Shown: in pieces, positions 18,613 through 28,236 of the stretch | How positions within the stretch are numbered: position 1 is the stretch's first letter | How the letters are laid out: each line of letters starts with the position of its first letter | DNA from: AAA164-E04 sp014239995 | GTDB taxonomy: Bacteria; Verrucomicrobiota; Verrucomicrobiia; Limisphaerales; AAA164-E04 | Assembly (NCBI GenBank): GCA_029247315.1 | Contig: JAQWLM010000002.1 | Coordinates: 62,001 to 126,000, forward strand | DNA: 64,000 nt | Direction of reading: 5' to 3' | Notes under the pieces: generated by a model | Told to the model about the DNA's origin: nothing | Database searches by the model: none | What the model saw: the letters and a program-made list of their open reading frames with translations, nothing else | Program-made: the position numbers and the translations under genes

Positions 18613-20175
18613 ATGATGCATTCAGTTTCGCAGACAAAGCACCCTACAGCAGTCATCCGACTTTTGATCGCCAGCATGCTGGCATATCTGGGATGCACGC
18701 CGGGAGGTGTGCAGGCAGACCAACATCCCAACATCATTCTGATCATGGCAGATGATCTCGGGATCGGGGATATTTCCCCGACCAACCCCGGATGCAAGAT
18801 CAAGACACCTCATTTGCAGCGCATGGCCAATGAAGGCCTGACCTTCACCGATGCTCATAGTACGAGCTCCGTGTGCACCCCAACACGCTACGGCCTCCTG
18901 ACCGGGCGATATAACTGGCGATCACGCCTGGCACGGGGCGTACTCAGTGGCACCAGTAATCACCTCATCCCGGCAGATCGCCCGACCCTTGGGCACCTGA
19001 TGCGCAAGGCGGGCTATCACACCTCCATGATCGGAAAATGGCACCTTGGCTGGGATTGGAACAAACCTGACGGCAAGGAAATCGACTTTACCAAACCGGT
19101 TCTCAATGGGCCGGACATCAATGGATTTGACCGTTACTACGGGCACTGCGGATCCCTCGACATGCCACCTTACGTCTGGGTGGATACCGGGCGCATCACG
19201 GCACAACCTGACCGCGTTGAAGGTGTCACATCGAAACAGGATCGCTACGGCTGGTATCGCAAGGGGCCCATCGGTTCTGATTTCCATATTGACGAAGTGC
19301 TGCCACACCTTTTCGCCCAGGCAATGACCACCGTCAGGGAAAGCGCAGCAAAAGCCAGAAAAGGACAACCTTTCTTTCTTTACCTCGCACTGCCGGCACC
19401 ACATACACCCATCGTGCCGGTGCCACCATTCAAGGAGGCCAGCGGCATCAATCCCTACGCTGACTTCGTGATGCAGACGGATCATCACGTAGGGGAACTT
19501 CTGGAGGCAGTCAAGGAAACGGGGCTCGACAAGGATACGCTGGTCATCTTCACCAGTGACAATGGGTGTTCTCCTCAGGCTAACTTCGAACTACTCGGGG
19601 AACATGGGCATCATCCGAGCGCCATCTACCGTGGACACAAGGCTGACATCTATGAGGGGGGCCATCGTGTCCCACTGATCGCACGGTGGCCCGGCCACAT
19701 TGAACAAGGACGTCAGACGGACGCCCTGATCTGCCACACGGATATCTACACCACCCTTGAAGCCATCACGGGGCAAGACCGCCAATCCAAGGGTGGCGAG
19801 GACGGTTACAGTCTGCTGCCTTTGTTTCAGGGAAAGGAATCCTCAGGAAGAACATCGCTGATCAGCCATTCCATCGGAGGCTCCTTTGCAATCCGTGAGG
19901 GAGCGTGGAAATTGTGTCTGTCCTCAGGCAGCGGCGGATGGAGTGCCCCACGGGAAAAAGAAGCCAAGCAACAAGGTCTGGAGCCTCTTCAGCTTTATTT
20001 CCTGGGAAATGACCCTGCTGAAACTCACAACCTCGCCGGTACCAAACCAGAGAAGGTGCAACACCTGCTGAGGCTACTGGCAGCACACGTTGAAGCTGGG
20101 CGCTCCACACCCGGTGCAAAGCTTTCCAACGATCGAGACGTGACGTTTCTTCCTGATGGCGTCAACATGCCTTAG
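18613..20175 (+). CDS. Exported arylsulfatase (S1 family)
   Basis: 520 residues. An N-terminal hydrophobic segment (about 15-27, VIRLLIASMLAYLG) is followed by C28; cleavage after VQA (residue 35) is also possible, so it may be a lipoprotein or soluble. Active-site blocks are NIILIMADDLGIGD, C88 in SSVCTPTRYGLLTGRYNWRSRL (formylglycine site C-x-P-x-R), IGKWHLGWDW, YLALPAPHTPI and VIFTSDNGCSP. The neighbour transcribed divergently is another sulfatase, which fits use of sulfated polysaccharides. Substrate unknown. Confidence 0.96.
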   Translation: MMHSVSQTKHPTAVIRLLIASMLAYLGCTPGGVQADQHPNIILIMADDLGIGDISPTNPGCKIKTPHLQRMANEGLTFTDAHSTSSVCTPTRYGLLTGRYNWRSRLARGVLSGTSNHLIPADRPTLGHLMRKAGYHTSMIGKWHLGWDWNKPDGKEIDFTKPVLNGPDINGFDRYYGHCGSLDMPPYVWVDTGRITAQPDRVEGVTSKQDRYGWYRKGPIGSDFHIDEVLPHLFAQAMTTVRESAAKARKGQPFFLYLALPAPHTPIVPVPPFKEASGINPYADFVMQTDHHVGELLEAVKETGLDKDTLVIFTSDNGCSPQANFELLGEHGHHPSAIYRGHKADIYEGGHRVPLIARWPGHIEQGRQTDALICHTDIYTTLEAITGQDRQSKGGEDGYSLLPLFQGKESSGRTSLISHSIGGSFAIREGAWKLCLSSGSGGWSAPREKEAKQQGLEPLQLYFLGNDPAETHNLAGTKPEKVQHLLRLLAAHVEAGRSTPGAKLSNDRDVTFLPDGVNMP

Positions 20176-20364
20176 TGGGACAGGGAGAGAAAATCCTACC
20201 ATGACATGCCCTCACCGGGCTGTATCAGGCCTGAGATAAACATGCCAATCGTCAACATTGCTTGAACACGGCCAGTCGATGCATTTTGCCTCCCGAGGCA
20301 GACACATCGAGTGCGGCAATGCGCGGTCTTTGACAATGTTGGCAGCTGCTGGCAGTGTACAATC

Positions 20365-23034
20365 ATGTGGACTGTCATGCTCAGTAAATCCCTGTGGTCC
20401 TCCCTGCGCGTGCCTGCTGCAGTACAAGCCATTGCGTGGAATTTAATCATTTCGGAAGCTCAGCAGGAAGAAAAGGATCCCATGCGCTTCCCAAAGCATC
20501 CGCCTTCTACGGCTTTTGAACTGGTGGAAGCTTTCCCCGGCACACGATTCTCCAACCCAGTGGCATTGGCTCATCTACCCGGGCAAACGGATGCACTGTT
20601 TGTCGTCGAAAAAGTGGGACGCATCAGAACTTTGACCCTCGGAGAAAGTCCTGAGCGCAGCACATTTCTGGATATCACCGATCGCGTACGCTCGGGGGGG
20701 GAACGCGGACTCCTGGGACTGGCATTCCATCCAAACTTCAAGGCCAACGGCTTTTTGTATGTTTTTTATACGGCCAAGGGCAACGGTGCACCCAATCGAC
20801 TGGCACGTTTCCAGGTGGATCCGAACCATCCCGGGGTAGCGATGCCCCAGTCGGAGGTGATCCTGATCAACCAAGCAGATGACGCAGGTAACCACAATGG
20901 TGGAGATCTGCATTTCGGACCGGACGGTTATCTTTACGTGGCGCTCGGGGATGAGGGTGCCGCAAATGATACCCTCAGGAACAGTCAACGTATCGACAAG
21001 GACTTCTTCGCTGGGATCCTGCGCATCGATGTGGATAAAAGGAGCGGAAGCCTGCCGCCAAATCCCCACCCGGCAGCATCTACGCACTACGCGATTCCAC
21101 CGGATAACCCTTTTGTCGGTATCCAATCATTCACAGGAAAGCCCGTCCATCACTCGAAGGTTCGAACAGAGTTCTGGGCCGTTGGTTTGAGGAATCCATG
21201 GCGCATGGGCTTCGATCCCGTCACGGGATTACTCTATGCAGGGGATGTCGGACAGGGGCGCTGGGAGGAGGTCAACATCATTGTCAAGGGGGGAAACTAT
21301 GGTTGGAATTTCCGGGAGGGAACAGGCCCCGGACCTAATCATTCCAAAACACCAGAAGGTTTCGAGTCGATTGCACCCGTGTTGCAGTATGGCCGTGGCT
21401 TGGGTCCGGAACAGGGTAAATCCATCACTGGCGGTCTGGTCTACAGGGGGCAAAATTTTTCACAATTATATGGTGCCTATATTTTTGCCGATTACATCAG
21501 CGGTAATATCTGGGCCATGCGACATGATGGAAATGAAAAGACCGCGTGGTGGAACCTGGCAAGAAAAACGGGAATTGCTGCCATGGGCATTGACCCAAGG
21601 CAGGGGGATATTCTCCTGGCAAGCCACAGCTCGGGACGCCTCCTGCGACTCGTCCAGGACGGGCAGGAACCAGACAAACCACTGCCTGCCACGCTTGCCG
21701 ATACAGGGGCTTTCCAGGATCTGCACACATTGACCCCCAACCAGGGCATTGAGCCTTATGAAATCAACACCCCTTTCTGGTCCGATCATGCCATCAAGCA
21801 GCGGTGGTTTTACCTACCGGATCAGGCAGATCGTATTCAGTTCCGCGCAAACGACAGCTGGTTGTTTCCCCAAGGCATGATATGGATCAAGCACTTCGAA
21901 CTGGAACTGGTGCGTGGTGATCCTGCATCAACCCGTCGACTGGAAACGCGATTCCTGGTGCGCCATGAGGATGGCATTTACGGCCTGACCTACCGCTGGG
22001 ATAATGCCCAGGAAAATGCTTATCTCGTCGATGAAGCAGGCATGGAGGAAACCTTTGCTATCCAGGAAAACGGTCAAACCATAGAACAGGTCTGGCGCTA
22101 CCCAAGCCGAAGCGAATGCCTGGCCTGCCACAACAAGCCGTCGGGCATGGCGCTTGGATTCCACACGGCACAACTGAATCGCCTTGTAAAAAAAGATGGA
22201 CAAGCGCGATCACAGCTCCTGAGGATGCAGGAAGCTGGTTATTTTCAAAAACCAATCGAAGCGCCACACGGACTGCCAGCCATGGCTGCCCTGGATGACA
22301 GCACAGTCAGCCTTACCAGGCGGGTCAAATCATACCTTGCAAGTAATTGTGCCGCATGCCATCGACCTGATGGGGAAGCCCTCGGGCGATGGGATGCCAG
22401 GTATGCGACTCCCGTTCTCGAGTCCGGTCTGATTGACGGTCACCTGATGCGCGATCAAGGCGATCCTTTGCAAAAACTTGTCCATCCTGGAAACCTTGAA
22501 GGATCGGTTCTTTATCAACGAATCACCACGAAAGGAACTCGAAGGATGCCGCCCGTTGGAAGCCATGTACTGGATCCAAGGGGAGTGGAACTCATGGGTC
22601 GATGGATCGTTGAGTCCTTGCCACTGAAAAGCTACAAGCGCTGGAGCCGGGAGGCTTTGGGAGATGAAAACATCCAGGAAAACCGACCATCATGGGATAA
22701 AGACGGGGACGGTTGGTCAAACCTCGCAGAGTTTTACATGGGAACGGATCCCACATGGAAACTCGATCGTTGGCGTCTTCAGCTCGATACGAACAGCCAC
22801 AAGCTACGGCTACCTGAGGTCCGTCACCCGGACCTCAGCTGGAACATTGAAACCACACCGACATTGCACCCTGAAACCGATTGGCAGATTTTGCCCATCT
22901 CACAAGCAGGTCAGGGCTCCCATGGGTATGCGGGTATGAGAGAACTGAGCTGGGACAATGGAGTTGCGAAGAAGGCCTTTTTCAGGTTGGTGATCACGCT
23001 TCCAAACCCTGCTCAGGATCCGTTGCTTCCTTGA
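20365..23034 (+). CDS. Exported PQQ-type sugar dehydrogenase fused to c-type haem motifs
   Basis: 889 residues from the ATG at 20365; the start is uncertain, since the frame opens at 20311. After a weak export signal, residues about 40-420 are a glucose/sorbosone dehydrogenase beta-propeller (GERGLLGLAFHPNFKANGF, GNHNGGDLHFGPDGYLYVALGDEG, WAVGLRNPWRMGFDPVTG, GGNYGWNFREG). A region of about 200 residues follows, then two CxxCH motifs: C585-C588-H589 (ECLACHNKPSG) and C662-C665-H666 (CAACHRPDG). A calcium-type DKDGDGWSNLAEF loop and a C-terminal W...FFRL beta domain end it. It probably oxidises sugars in the periplasm, passing electrons to the haems. Confidence 0.88.
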   Translation: MWTVMLSKSLWSSLRVPAAVQAIAWNLIISEAQQEEKDPMRFPKHPPSTAFELVEAFPGTRFSNPVALAHLPGQTDALFVVEKVGRIRTLTLGESPERSTFLDITDRVRSGGERGLLGLAFHPNFKANGFLYVFYTAKGNGAPNRLARFQVDPNHPGVAMPQSEVILINQADDAGNHNGGDLHFGPDGYLYVALGDEGAANDTLRNSQRIDKDFFAGILRIDVDKRSGSLPPNPHPAASTHYAIPPDNPFVGIQSFTGKPVHHSKVRTEFWAVGLRNPWRMGFDPVTGLLYAGDVGQGRWEEVNIIVKGGNYGWNFREGTGPGPNHSKTPEGFESIAPVLQYGRGLGPEQGKSITGGLVYRGQNFSQLYGAYIFADYISGNIWAMRHDGNEKTAWWNLARKTGIAAMGIDPRQGDILLASHSSGRLLRLVQDGQEPDKPLPATLADTGAFQDLHTLTPNQGIEPYEINTPFWSDHAIKQRWFYLPDQADRIQFRANDSWLFPQGMIWIKHFELELVRGDPASTRRLETRFLVRHEDGIYGLTYRWDNAQENAYLVDEAGMEETFAIQENGQTIEQVWRYPSRSECLACHNKPSGMALGFHTAQLNRLVKKDGQARSQLLRMQEAGYFQKPIEAPHGLPAMAALDDSTVSLTRRVKSYLASNCAACHRPDGEALGRWDARYATPVLESGLIDGHLMRDQGDPLQKLVHPGNLEGSVLYQRITTKGTRRMPPVGSHVLDPRGVELMGRWIVESLPLKSYKRWSREALGDENIQENRPSWDKDGDGWSNLAEFYMGTDPTWKLDRWRLQLDTNSHKLRLPEVRHPDLSWNIETTPTLHPETDWQILPISQAGQGSHGYAGMRELSWDNGVAKKAFFRLVITLPNPAQDPLLP

Positions 23035-23387
23035 TGAACAGGGGATTGATTCCAATAGTGCCGAAGGTATTGGTTTGAGAGAATTTCAACCGCTAAAAAA
23101 CATTACCAGGATACTTGAAGGAACCGAAGAATGGGCAAGTGATGAAACACGTGCTCATCAAATGAATTGTAGCCGTGGATCAGGTGGTGACCTGGCCGTT
23201 TTTGTCGATTTTCATAGCTGGAAGAACTGGAAAAACAAAGTCGTCCAAGCGCGGATTTGAATGCAAAAGGTGAGGTGCATGTCACAGGCAACAAGTTATT
23301 TTTCGTGGTTCCAAATCAGGGAACGTGCCAGAGTAGCCCCATTAGATGCATGAATACCATCTGACTGCCTCCAAGAAATAAAACTGA
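23035..23387. other. Intergenic region, no gene recognised
   Basis: 353 bp between the dehydrogenase and the rhomboid gene. A 61-codon frame at 23075-23260 on the plus strand has no recognisable motif and no supporting ribosome-binding site. It presumably holds the rhomboid promoter. Confidence 0.5.
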
Positions 23388-24302
23388 ATGAGACTGATAG
23401 GCTACATAGAGAGTGCCGAACGCGCACAGAAATTCACCGATTTCCTTTATGCTCAAGGAGTAAAAAATCAAGCCGACCGCACAACCGGAGACCGGTGGGA
23501 AATATGGGTTTTATCTGAGGAACAAGTTGAGATAGGCAAACAGCATCTGTCCGCCTTTCAGGCCAATCCTGACGGGCTCGTATTTCAAGAAGCTGCCGCC
23601 TTGGCCAAAGAGATCCGCAAACAAGAATCCCGTGAACAGGAGGCCTATGCCGAAAGAACCAAGGACGGAAGAGATCTCAATAATCCAGGACCCAATATTT
23701 CAACCGGCCGCTTGACCCTGATCCTGATGATCCTTTGTGGGATCATTTTTCTTTTCCAGAAACTGGATTTTGAGGTGGCCATCTTCCAAAAACTAAGTAT
23801 TTCAAATTTTAAGGCTGCAGGGGGTTCCATCGGACTCCCAGAGATACGTCGAGGGGAAATCTGGAGATTGATCACCCCCATCTTCATGCATGGGGATATT
23901 TTCCATATCTTTTTCAACCTCATGTGGATGCGTATTTTAGGGACAATCATTGAATACCGGCAGGGATGGAAAAAGATGCTGACCATCGTATTGGCAACCG
24001 CATCCTTTTCCAATCTGGCCCAGTATTATGTCAGTGGCCCGCTTTTTCTGGGTATTTCTGGCGTGGTCTTTGGTTTGCTTGGCTACATCTGGATGAAAGG
24101 GAAATTTGATCCATTCGCGGGCATGTTCCTGCCCCAGGGAGTCGTCTTCATGATGCTTTTCTGGCTTCTGCTCGGCATTTCGGGAGCCCTTGAGGCAAGC
24201 CTCGGTGTCGGCGTTGCCAACACCGCGCATATCGGTGGATTGGCATCAGGCTGTCTCATGGGTTACGCCAATAGCTGGACAAGCAAGATAAAAAGGCGTT
24301 GA
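23388..24302 (+). CDS. Rhomboid family intramembrane serine protease
   Basis: 304 residues. The N-terminal 100 residues are a soluble domain like that in GlpG-type rhomboids (MRLIGYIESAERAQKFTDFL ... EIWVLSEEQVEIGKQHLSAF). Six hydrophobic segments follow. The catalytic pair is visible: S224 in LGISGVVFGLLG and H281 in TAHIGGLASG, with the HGDIFHIFFNLMWM block in the second membrane segment. It cleaves transmembrane substrates in the lipid bilayer; the substrate is unknown. Confidence 0.95.
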   Translation: MRLIGYIESAERAQKFTDFLYAQGVKNQADRTTGDRWEIWVLSEEQVEIGKQHLSAFQANPDGLVFQEAAALAKEIRKQESREQEAYAERTKDGRDLNNPGPNISTGRLTLILMILCGIIFLFQKLDFEVAIFQKLSISNFKAAGGSIGLPEIRRGEIWRLITPIFMHGDIFHIFFNLMWMRILGTIIEYRQGWKKMLTIVLATASFSNLAQYYVSGPLFLGISGVVFGLLGYIWMKGKFDPFAGMFLPQGVVFMMLFWLLLGISGALEASLGVGVANTAHIGGLASGCLMGYANSWTSKIKRR

Positions 24303-24394
24303 ATTGTATACGATGATGTTTGCCGCGAAGGATCGCTGCGGATACCGTTTTAAACGAGATCTCTCATAGGTTGCCCACTTATAAGAGACGCACC

Positions 24395-24562
24395 ATGGAA
24401 CCCACCGTAATGCTCGAGTTATTACTTTCATTGGCGAAATATCTACTCCTCGGTATGACCCTGCTGCTGAGCTTGACTGTCATCGTTCTATTATTCATAT
24501 CGCCTCCCCCTGAAAAAGGAGAGGACTCATTCCCAGAGTTATGGTGGTTTCGAAAAAAATAA
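24395..24562 (+). CDS. Small single-span membrane protein, uncharacterised
   Basis: 55 residues from the ATG at 24395 (AGAG lies upstream). The middle is a strong membrane span (LLLGMTLLLSLTVIVLLFI), followed by a polar tail rich in Pro, Glu and Asp ending in WWFRKK. It sits between the rhomboid and LRR genes on the same strand. I recognise no family; length and composition fit a real small membrane protein, but the call rests on coding pattern only. Confidence 0.4.
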   Translation: MEPTVMLELLLSLAKYLLLGMTLLLSLTVIVLLFISPPPEKGEDSFPELWWFRKK

Positions 24563-24659
24563 TCTCGGGCTAGGGCAAACCATTTCACGGGTAAAACTTT
24601 CAATCAGACGTCTAAAACCAGGCTCCACAGGAAACCTCCTACCCATACCCCACATCGTC

Positions 24660-25415
24660 ATGATGAAAGATTTTAGACTTGAGAAAGGAAGCGCCTTTTT
24701 CGCCCTCGGATGCTTGTTGACCCAGCTTGCTTTCGGCGACGAGCAGACTTTGGAGCAAACCATTTCTTCGTTGGGAGGAAAGATCTTTTACAAACAGAGC
24801 AAGGCAGTCGAAATCATCCTGAACAAGGCACATGTCCAACCGGATAGCTTGGATTTTCTGGCGCTTTCACCTGAACTGACGGACCTTTCACTTGAAAACA
24901 CCAACGTGGGTAACGCAGGCATGGCTCACATCTGCAAACTTCCTCATTTGGAGTGGCTCAACCTTTATCGTACTCAGGTTGGAGACGAAGGTGCTCGCCA
25001 ACTGGCAATCTCAAGGTCACTGAAACTGTTGCCCATCGGAGAAACAAAGCTGACCGATGCGGGTGTCGCCCACCTGTCACGGATGCTTCAGTTGACGTAT
25101 CTTGGGTTACGGGGAAACCAGATCACCGACCAAGGGGTCGTCCATATCGTCAAACTGGTCAACCTCGAGGGGCTTCACTTGGGGGAAACAGGGATTACAG
25201 ACCGGGGGGTCAGGTCCCTGAACACCCTGTCCAAACTCAAAAAACTCTGGCTCCACCACGTGCCCATCACGGATGCATCCGTTGAATTTCTTTCAAAAAT
25301 CAGGAGCCTGCACGAGCTCCACATCCAGGCGACGCATATTTCAGCCCAAGGAGCCCAACGCCTGCAGTCGGCACTACCAAGATGCCGGATACACCACGAG
25401 GCGCTCTCGAAGTAA
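24660..25415 (+). CDS. Exported leucine-rich repeat protein
   Basis: 251 residues. A signal peptide (about 1-25, ending AFG) is followed by about eight LRR units of 23-25 residues of the type LTDAGVAHLSRMLQLTYLGLRGN, ITDQGVVHIVKLVNLEGLHLG and ITDRGVRSL, the bacterial LRR type common in planctomycetes. There is no enzyme domain. It is probably a periplasmic or surface binding scaffold. It lies about 100 bp after a small membrane protein and 215 bp before the metallopeptidase. Confidence 0.9.
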   Translation: MMKDFRLEKGSAFFALGCLLTQLAFGDEQTLEQTISSLGGKIFYKQSKAVEIILNKAHVQPDSLDFLALSPELTDLSLENTNVGNAGMAHICKLPHLEWLNLYRTQVGDEGARQLAISRSLKLLPIGETKLTDAGVAHLSRMLQLTYLGLRGNQITDQGVVHIVKLVNLEGLHLGETGITDRGVRSLNTLSKLKKLWLHHVPITDASVEFLSKIRSLHELHIQATHISAQGAQRLQSALPRCRIHHEALSK

Positions 25416-25630
25416 CCGAGTGCGGTGTGACAGTGGAACCCAGTACAGAGCTTCTGGCTTCATCTGGCCGCAGCACCTGCCTCTTGAAGCTAAATGTCAT
25501 GCCATCGCAAGAAGCTTGAGCACCAAATTCATCTTTCTAAAGGTTTCACGGGGCTCAAGACGTGGCACACAAAACCGCTTCCTTATACAGCTTGGCCTTC
25601 ATGGACAAGACACGTTAGAATGCTTTCCTC

Positions 25631-26785
25631 ATGAAATCCATCCTGATGTTTTTATTGGCAAGCGGACTCTGTCTTGATGCTTGGTCTGCATACCATGTTC
25701 AACCGCTGAGCGAGGTGCAGGCCAGGGAATACAAACTGGATACCGGGTTTTACAAGAAGGCGACACTGGTACAAGGCATCCTGATTGTGACCTCCGAAAA
25801 AGTACCGGACATGGTTCACAGGGAAACAGCCTACCTGTTCGACATGTTGATGCGCAGCATCCAGCCTGAGATCGCCACGCGCATACGTATGAAGAAGGTC
25901 TTGTGCCTGTTGATCGCCCACGACGAGTTGACCTCACAACTGCCACAATTCACAACGAACAAAGAGGGAAGTGAACTTGATTTTTATAACTGGCGACAAC
26001 GCGGTTTCCTGACCCACATCGGATCCCGGCCCACGGTGGTATTTGCAGAAGAGGACGTGATGGAATACGAGGGTGGCATGCAGTTGGAGAGTATCCTCGT
26101 CCACGAATTCGGACATGTCGTACATGGTGCAGGCTTTGACACGGCACTCCAGGAGCGCCTCACTGAAAGCTTCGAGGCAGCGAAAACAAAAGGTATCTGG
26201 AATGATGGACGGGCGGCACAGCGCTTTCGCCGGGTGAAAACCAAGCAACCCGTCAGCCTGCTGGAAGCTCTCGTGGCAGCCTTTCCAGGGGAATCCAAGG
26301 CATTACTCTCCAAATGCCTGGATGATGGGGATATCACCGTCAACGGCATGCGAGTGAACGCAAAAGCAAAGGTCACAGGGGATGACAAGGTCCTGATTGT
26401 ATTCGGTGGCCCCAAGCCATGTTATGCGGCCAAGAATCGGGCCGAATACTGGGCAGAGATCTTCCAGAGCTGGTATGATACCAACCGCACGATGGATCAT
26501 GACCATAACCACATCCATACCCGCCGACAACTCATGGAATACGATCCTCTCGGAGCCAGTCTCTGCGAGGCGGTCATGGGCCAGGGCACCTGGCGTTTCT
26601 CCTCACCTCGAGCGCGTGTCGGGAAGGCTCACCTTGCGCACTTGGACCTGGCGAAAATGCCAAGGGTCAAGGATCCTCTCCACATCGAAAAGGCCGCCTA
26701 TGACTATTACGATGGCTACTGGAGCGACTACTGGGAACGACTCTACGACAAACATGGAATGAAGCAACCGGAGCAGGGCCTGTAG
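25631..26785 (+). CDS. Exported HEFGH zinc metallopeptidase with S4-like inserted domain
   Basis: 384 residues. Signal peptide about 1-19 (MKSILMFLLASGLCLDAWSA). H158-E-F-G-H162 (VHEFGHVVHG) is the zinc motif, and a later NRAEYWAEIFQ (E272/E276) resembles the third-ligand helix of anthrax lethal factor-like (ATLF) peptidases. Between them, residues about 208-257 read like an S4 RNA-binding domain: SLLEALVAAFP, then LLSKCLDDGDITVNGMRV, KVTGDDKVLIV. The S4 match is by eye. A C-terminal block (HDHNHIHTRRQL, YDPLGASLCEAVMG) is of unknown function. Cleavage targets are unknown. Confidence 0.75.
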   Translation: MKSILMFLLASGLCLDAWSAYHVQPLSEVQAREYKLDTGFYKKATLVQGILIVTSEKVPDMVHRETAYLFDMLMRSIQPEIATRIRMKKVLCLLIAHDELTSQLPQFTTNKEGSELDFYNWRQRGFLTHIGSRPTVVFAEEDVMEYEGGMQLESILVHEFGHVVHGAGFDTALQERLTESFEAAKTKGIWNDGRAAQRFRRVKTKQPVSLLEALVAAFPGESKALLSKCLDDGDITVNGMRVNAKAKVTGDDKVLIVFGGPKPCYAAKNRAEYWAEIFQSWYDTNRTMDHDHNHIHTRRQLMEYDPLGASLCEAVMGQGTWRFSSPRARVGKAHLAHLDLAKMPRVKDPLHIEKAAYDYYDGYWSDYWERLYDKHGMKQPEQGL

Positions 26786-26865
26786 CCGCGGCTGCAACAA
26801 GCGACGGCGCGGAATAGCCCAACCATACCACCGACTGCATCTGGTTTCAAAAGGCAGGCTCCACA

Positions 26866-27993
26866 CTAAACACCGTTGCCGGCAGGTGCTGTAGGTGACC
26901 CGTTGGCCTGACTGACAACCGGACCCTTGCCGCGCGCCAGCAAGGCTACTTTTCGGGTTTCAGGATGCATCCAGCATATCTGGTCGTCTCCCAACTGGAA
27001 AATAAGGAAACCTCCATCGAGGCAGGTTGCATTGCGCACCGGCCAGGAAACAAAAGGCATTTCAAGGGAATAATGCATCCTTTGATTGTTTCGGGTGTTC
27101 CATCCACTGATGCCCTCTAGAGCCCAGAATCCGGTTTGAAACTTCCAGTCCGATGCAGCAGCAAGGGAAGGAACCGTGCCAAAATTACCACCTGTATTCC
27201 TGGCACCCTCGATACCCCTTTCAGCAATGCGCGGCTCAAGGGCTACCTTCCCGGCAAAGGATCCAAGCAAGAGTGATTTGCGAGCACCCTGCGATTCGAG
27301 TAACAGGTAAAGATCAAAGGCTGCATCCCCGTTGGAATGCACAAAAAGACGGTCGTTTTGATCCGGAGCGACGACTGGTATGATCACCTTCCGTGCATCC
27401 GGATCATTCAAGTCTATCCGAAACACCCGGTCTCCCTCGGTGGATAGGTAATAGAGGCTATGTCCCTCCATGGAAGGTATTTCTTGAACGGACACAGGCT
27501 CGAGCTGGGTGAGCATGGAGGTACCACTCGCCAACCAATACCAAGCAAAAAGCATGGTGTAACTGATGGCATGCACCACCGGAGTGGCCTTGAGTGCCCG
27601 TCGCAAAGCACGCTCTCGAGAACGCAGTGCGAACCAGAAAAAAGGAAACTCCAACAGAAGGGTCAGGCAAAACGCCAAAGCGACGAGGACGAGGAACCCA
27701 CTCCAGAGGTTCTGAATGCTGAGGTCTTGAAGACCCAGCAGATCATCGGTTGCAATTAGTCTTCCGCACCACGCCGATGCGTAATTTGAAACGATAAGGA
27801 TCGCAATCGACTTCCATTTCGAAAGTTTGAAGGCCCATGCCAGCAGCAATCCCTCGATGACCCCGAGCACCATGTTTCCAAAGATCAAATGGAGCATCGA
27901 GGCCCACATCAGTGGGGTCCCGGCATTGGCCGACGCGGTCAGGGGAAACCAAAAGATCGCCAGTGCTAAAAAGAATCTGGACGGACGCTTCAT
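26866..27993 (-). CDS. Membrane protein with C-terminal periplasmic domain, function unknown
   Basis: 375 residues. An N-terminal signal-like segment (about 1-23) is followed by four or more hydrophobic spans (about 30-160: LMWASMLHLIFGNMVLGVIEGLLLAWAF, IAILIVSNYASA, FLVLVALAFCLTLLLEFPFFW, SYTMLFAWYWLASG). A soluble region of about 200 residues has repeated beta-like strands (YYLSTEGDRVFRIDLND, RLFVHSNGD, FLIFQLGDDQICWMHPETRKVALLARGKGPVV). I do not recognise the family. It converges on the metallopeptidase gene. Confidence 0.7.
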   Translation of the reverse strand: MKRPSRFFLALAIFWFPLTASANAGTPLMWASMLHLIFGNMVLGVIEGLLLAWAFKLSKWKSIAILIVSNYASAWCGRLIATDDLLGLQDLSIQNLWSGFLVLVALAFCLTLLLEFPFFWFALRSRERALRRALKATPVVHAISYTMLFAWYWLASGTSMLTQLEPVSVQEIPSMEGHSLYYLSTEGDRVFRIDLNDPDARKVIIPVVAPDQNDRLFVHSNGDAAFDLYLLLESQGARKSLLLGSFAGKVALEPRIAERGIEGARNTGGNFGTVPSLAAASDWKFQTGFWALEGISGWNTRNNQRMHYSLEMPFVSWPVRNATCLDGGFLIFQLGDDQICWMHPETRKVALLARGKGPVVSQANGSPTAPAGNGV

Positions 27994-28236
27994 GGTTCGA
28001 CTCTAGCTTTGCAGACAGAAACCGCCTAGCGCTAAGTAACAAGGTCCCTGTATCTACAGAACCCATCCGGACAAAGCATCGCAAAGGGACACCAGAAGAA
28101 CGATCCAGCAGAGGTTAGTGCACGCATTGTCGTCCTTAGAAAAGCCCTGAGTAACTTCAAGCGCTGATACTCCCTTGGGACCTGTCCTGAACTGGGAAAG
28201 GAAAGCAACAAGGGAAACAAAGGGTGCATTCAGCCT

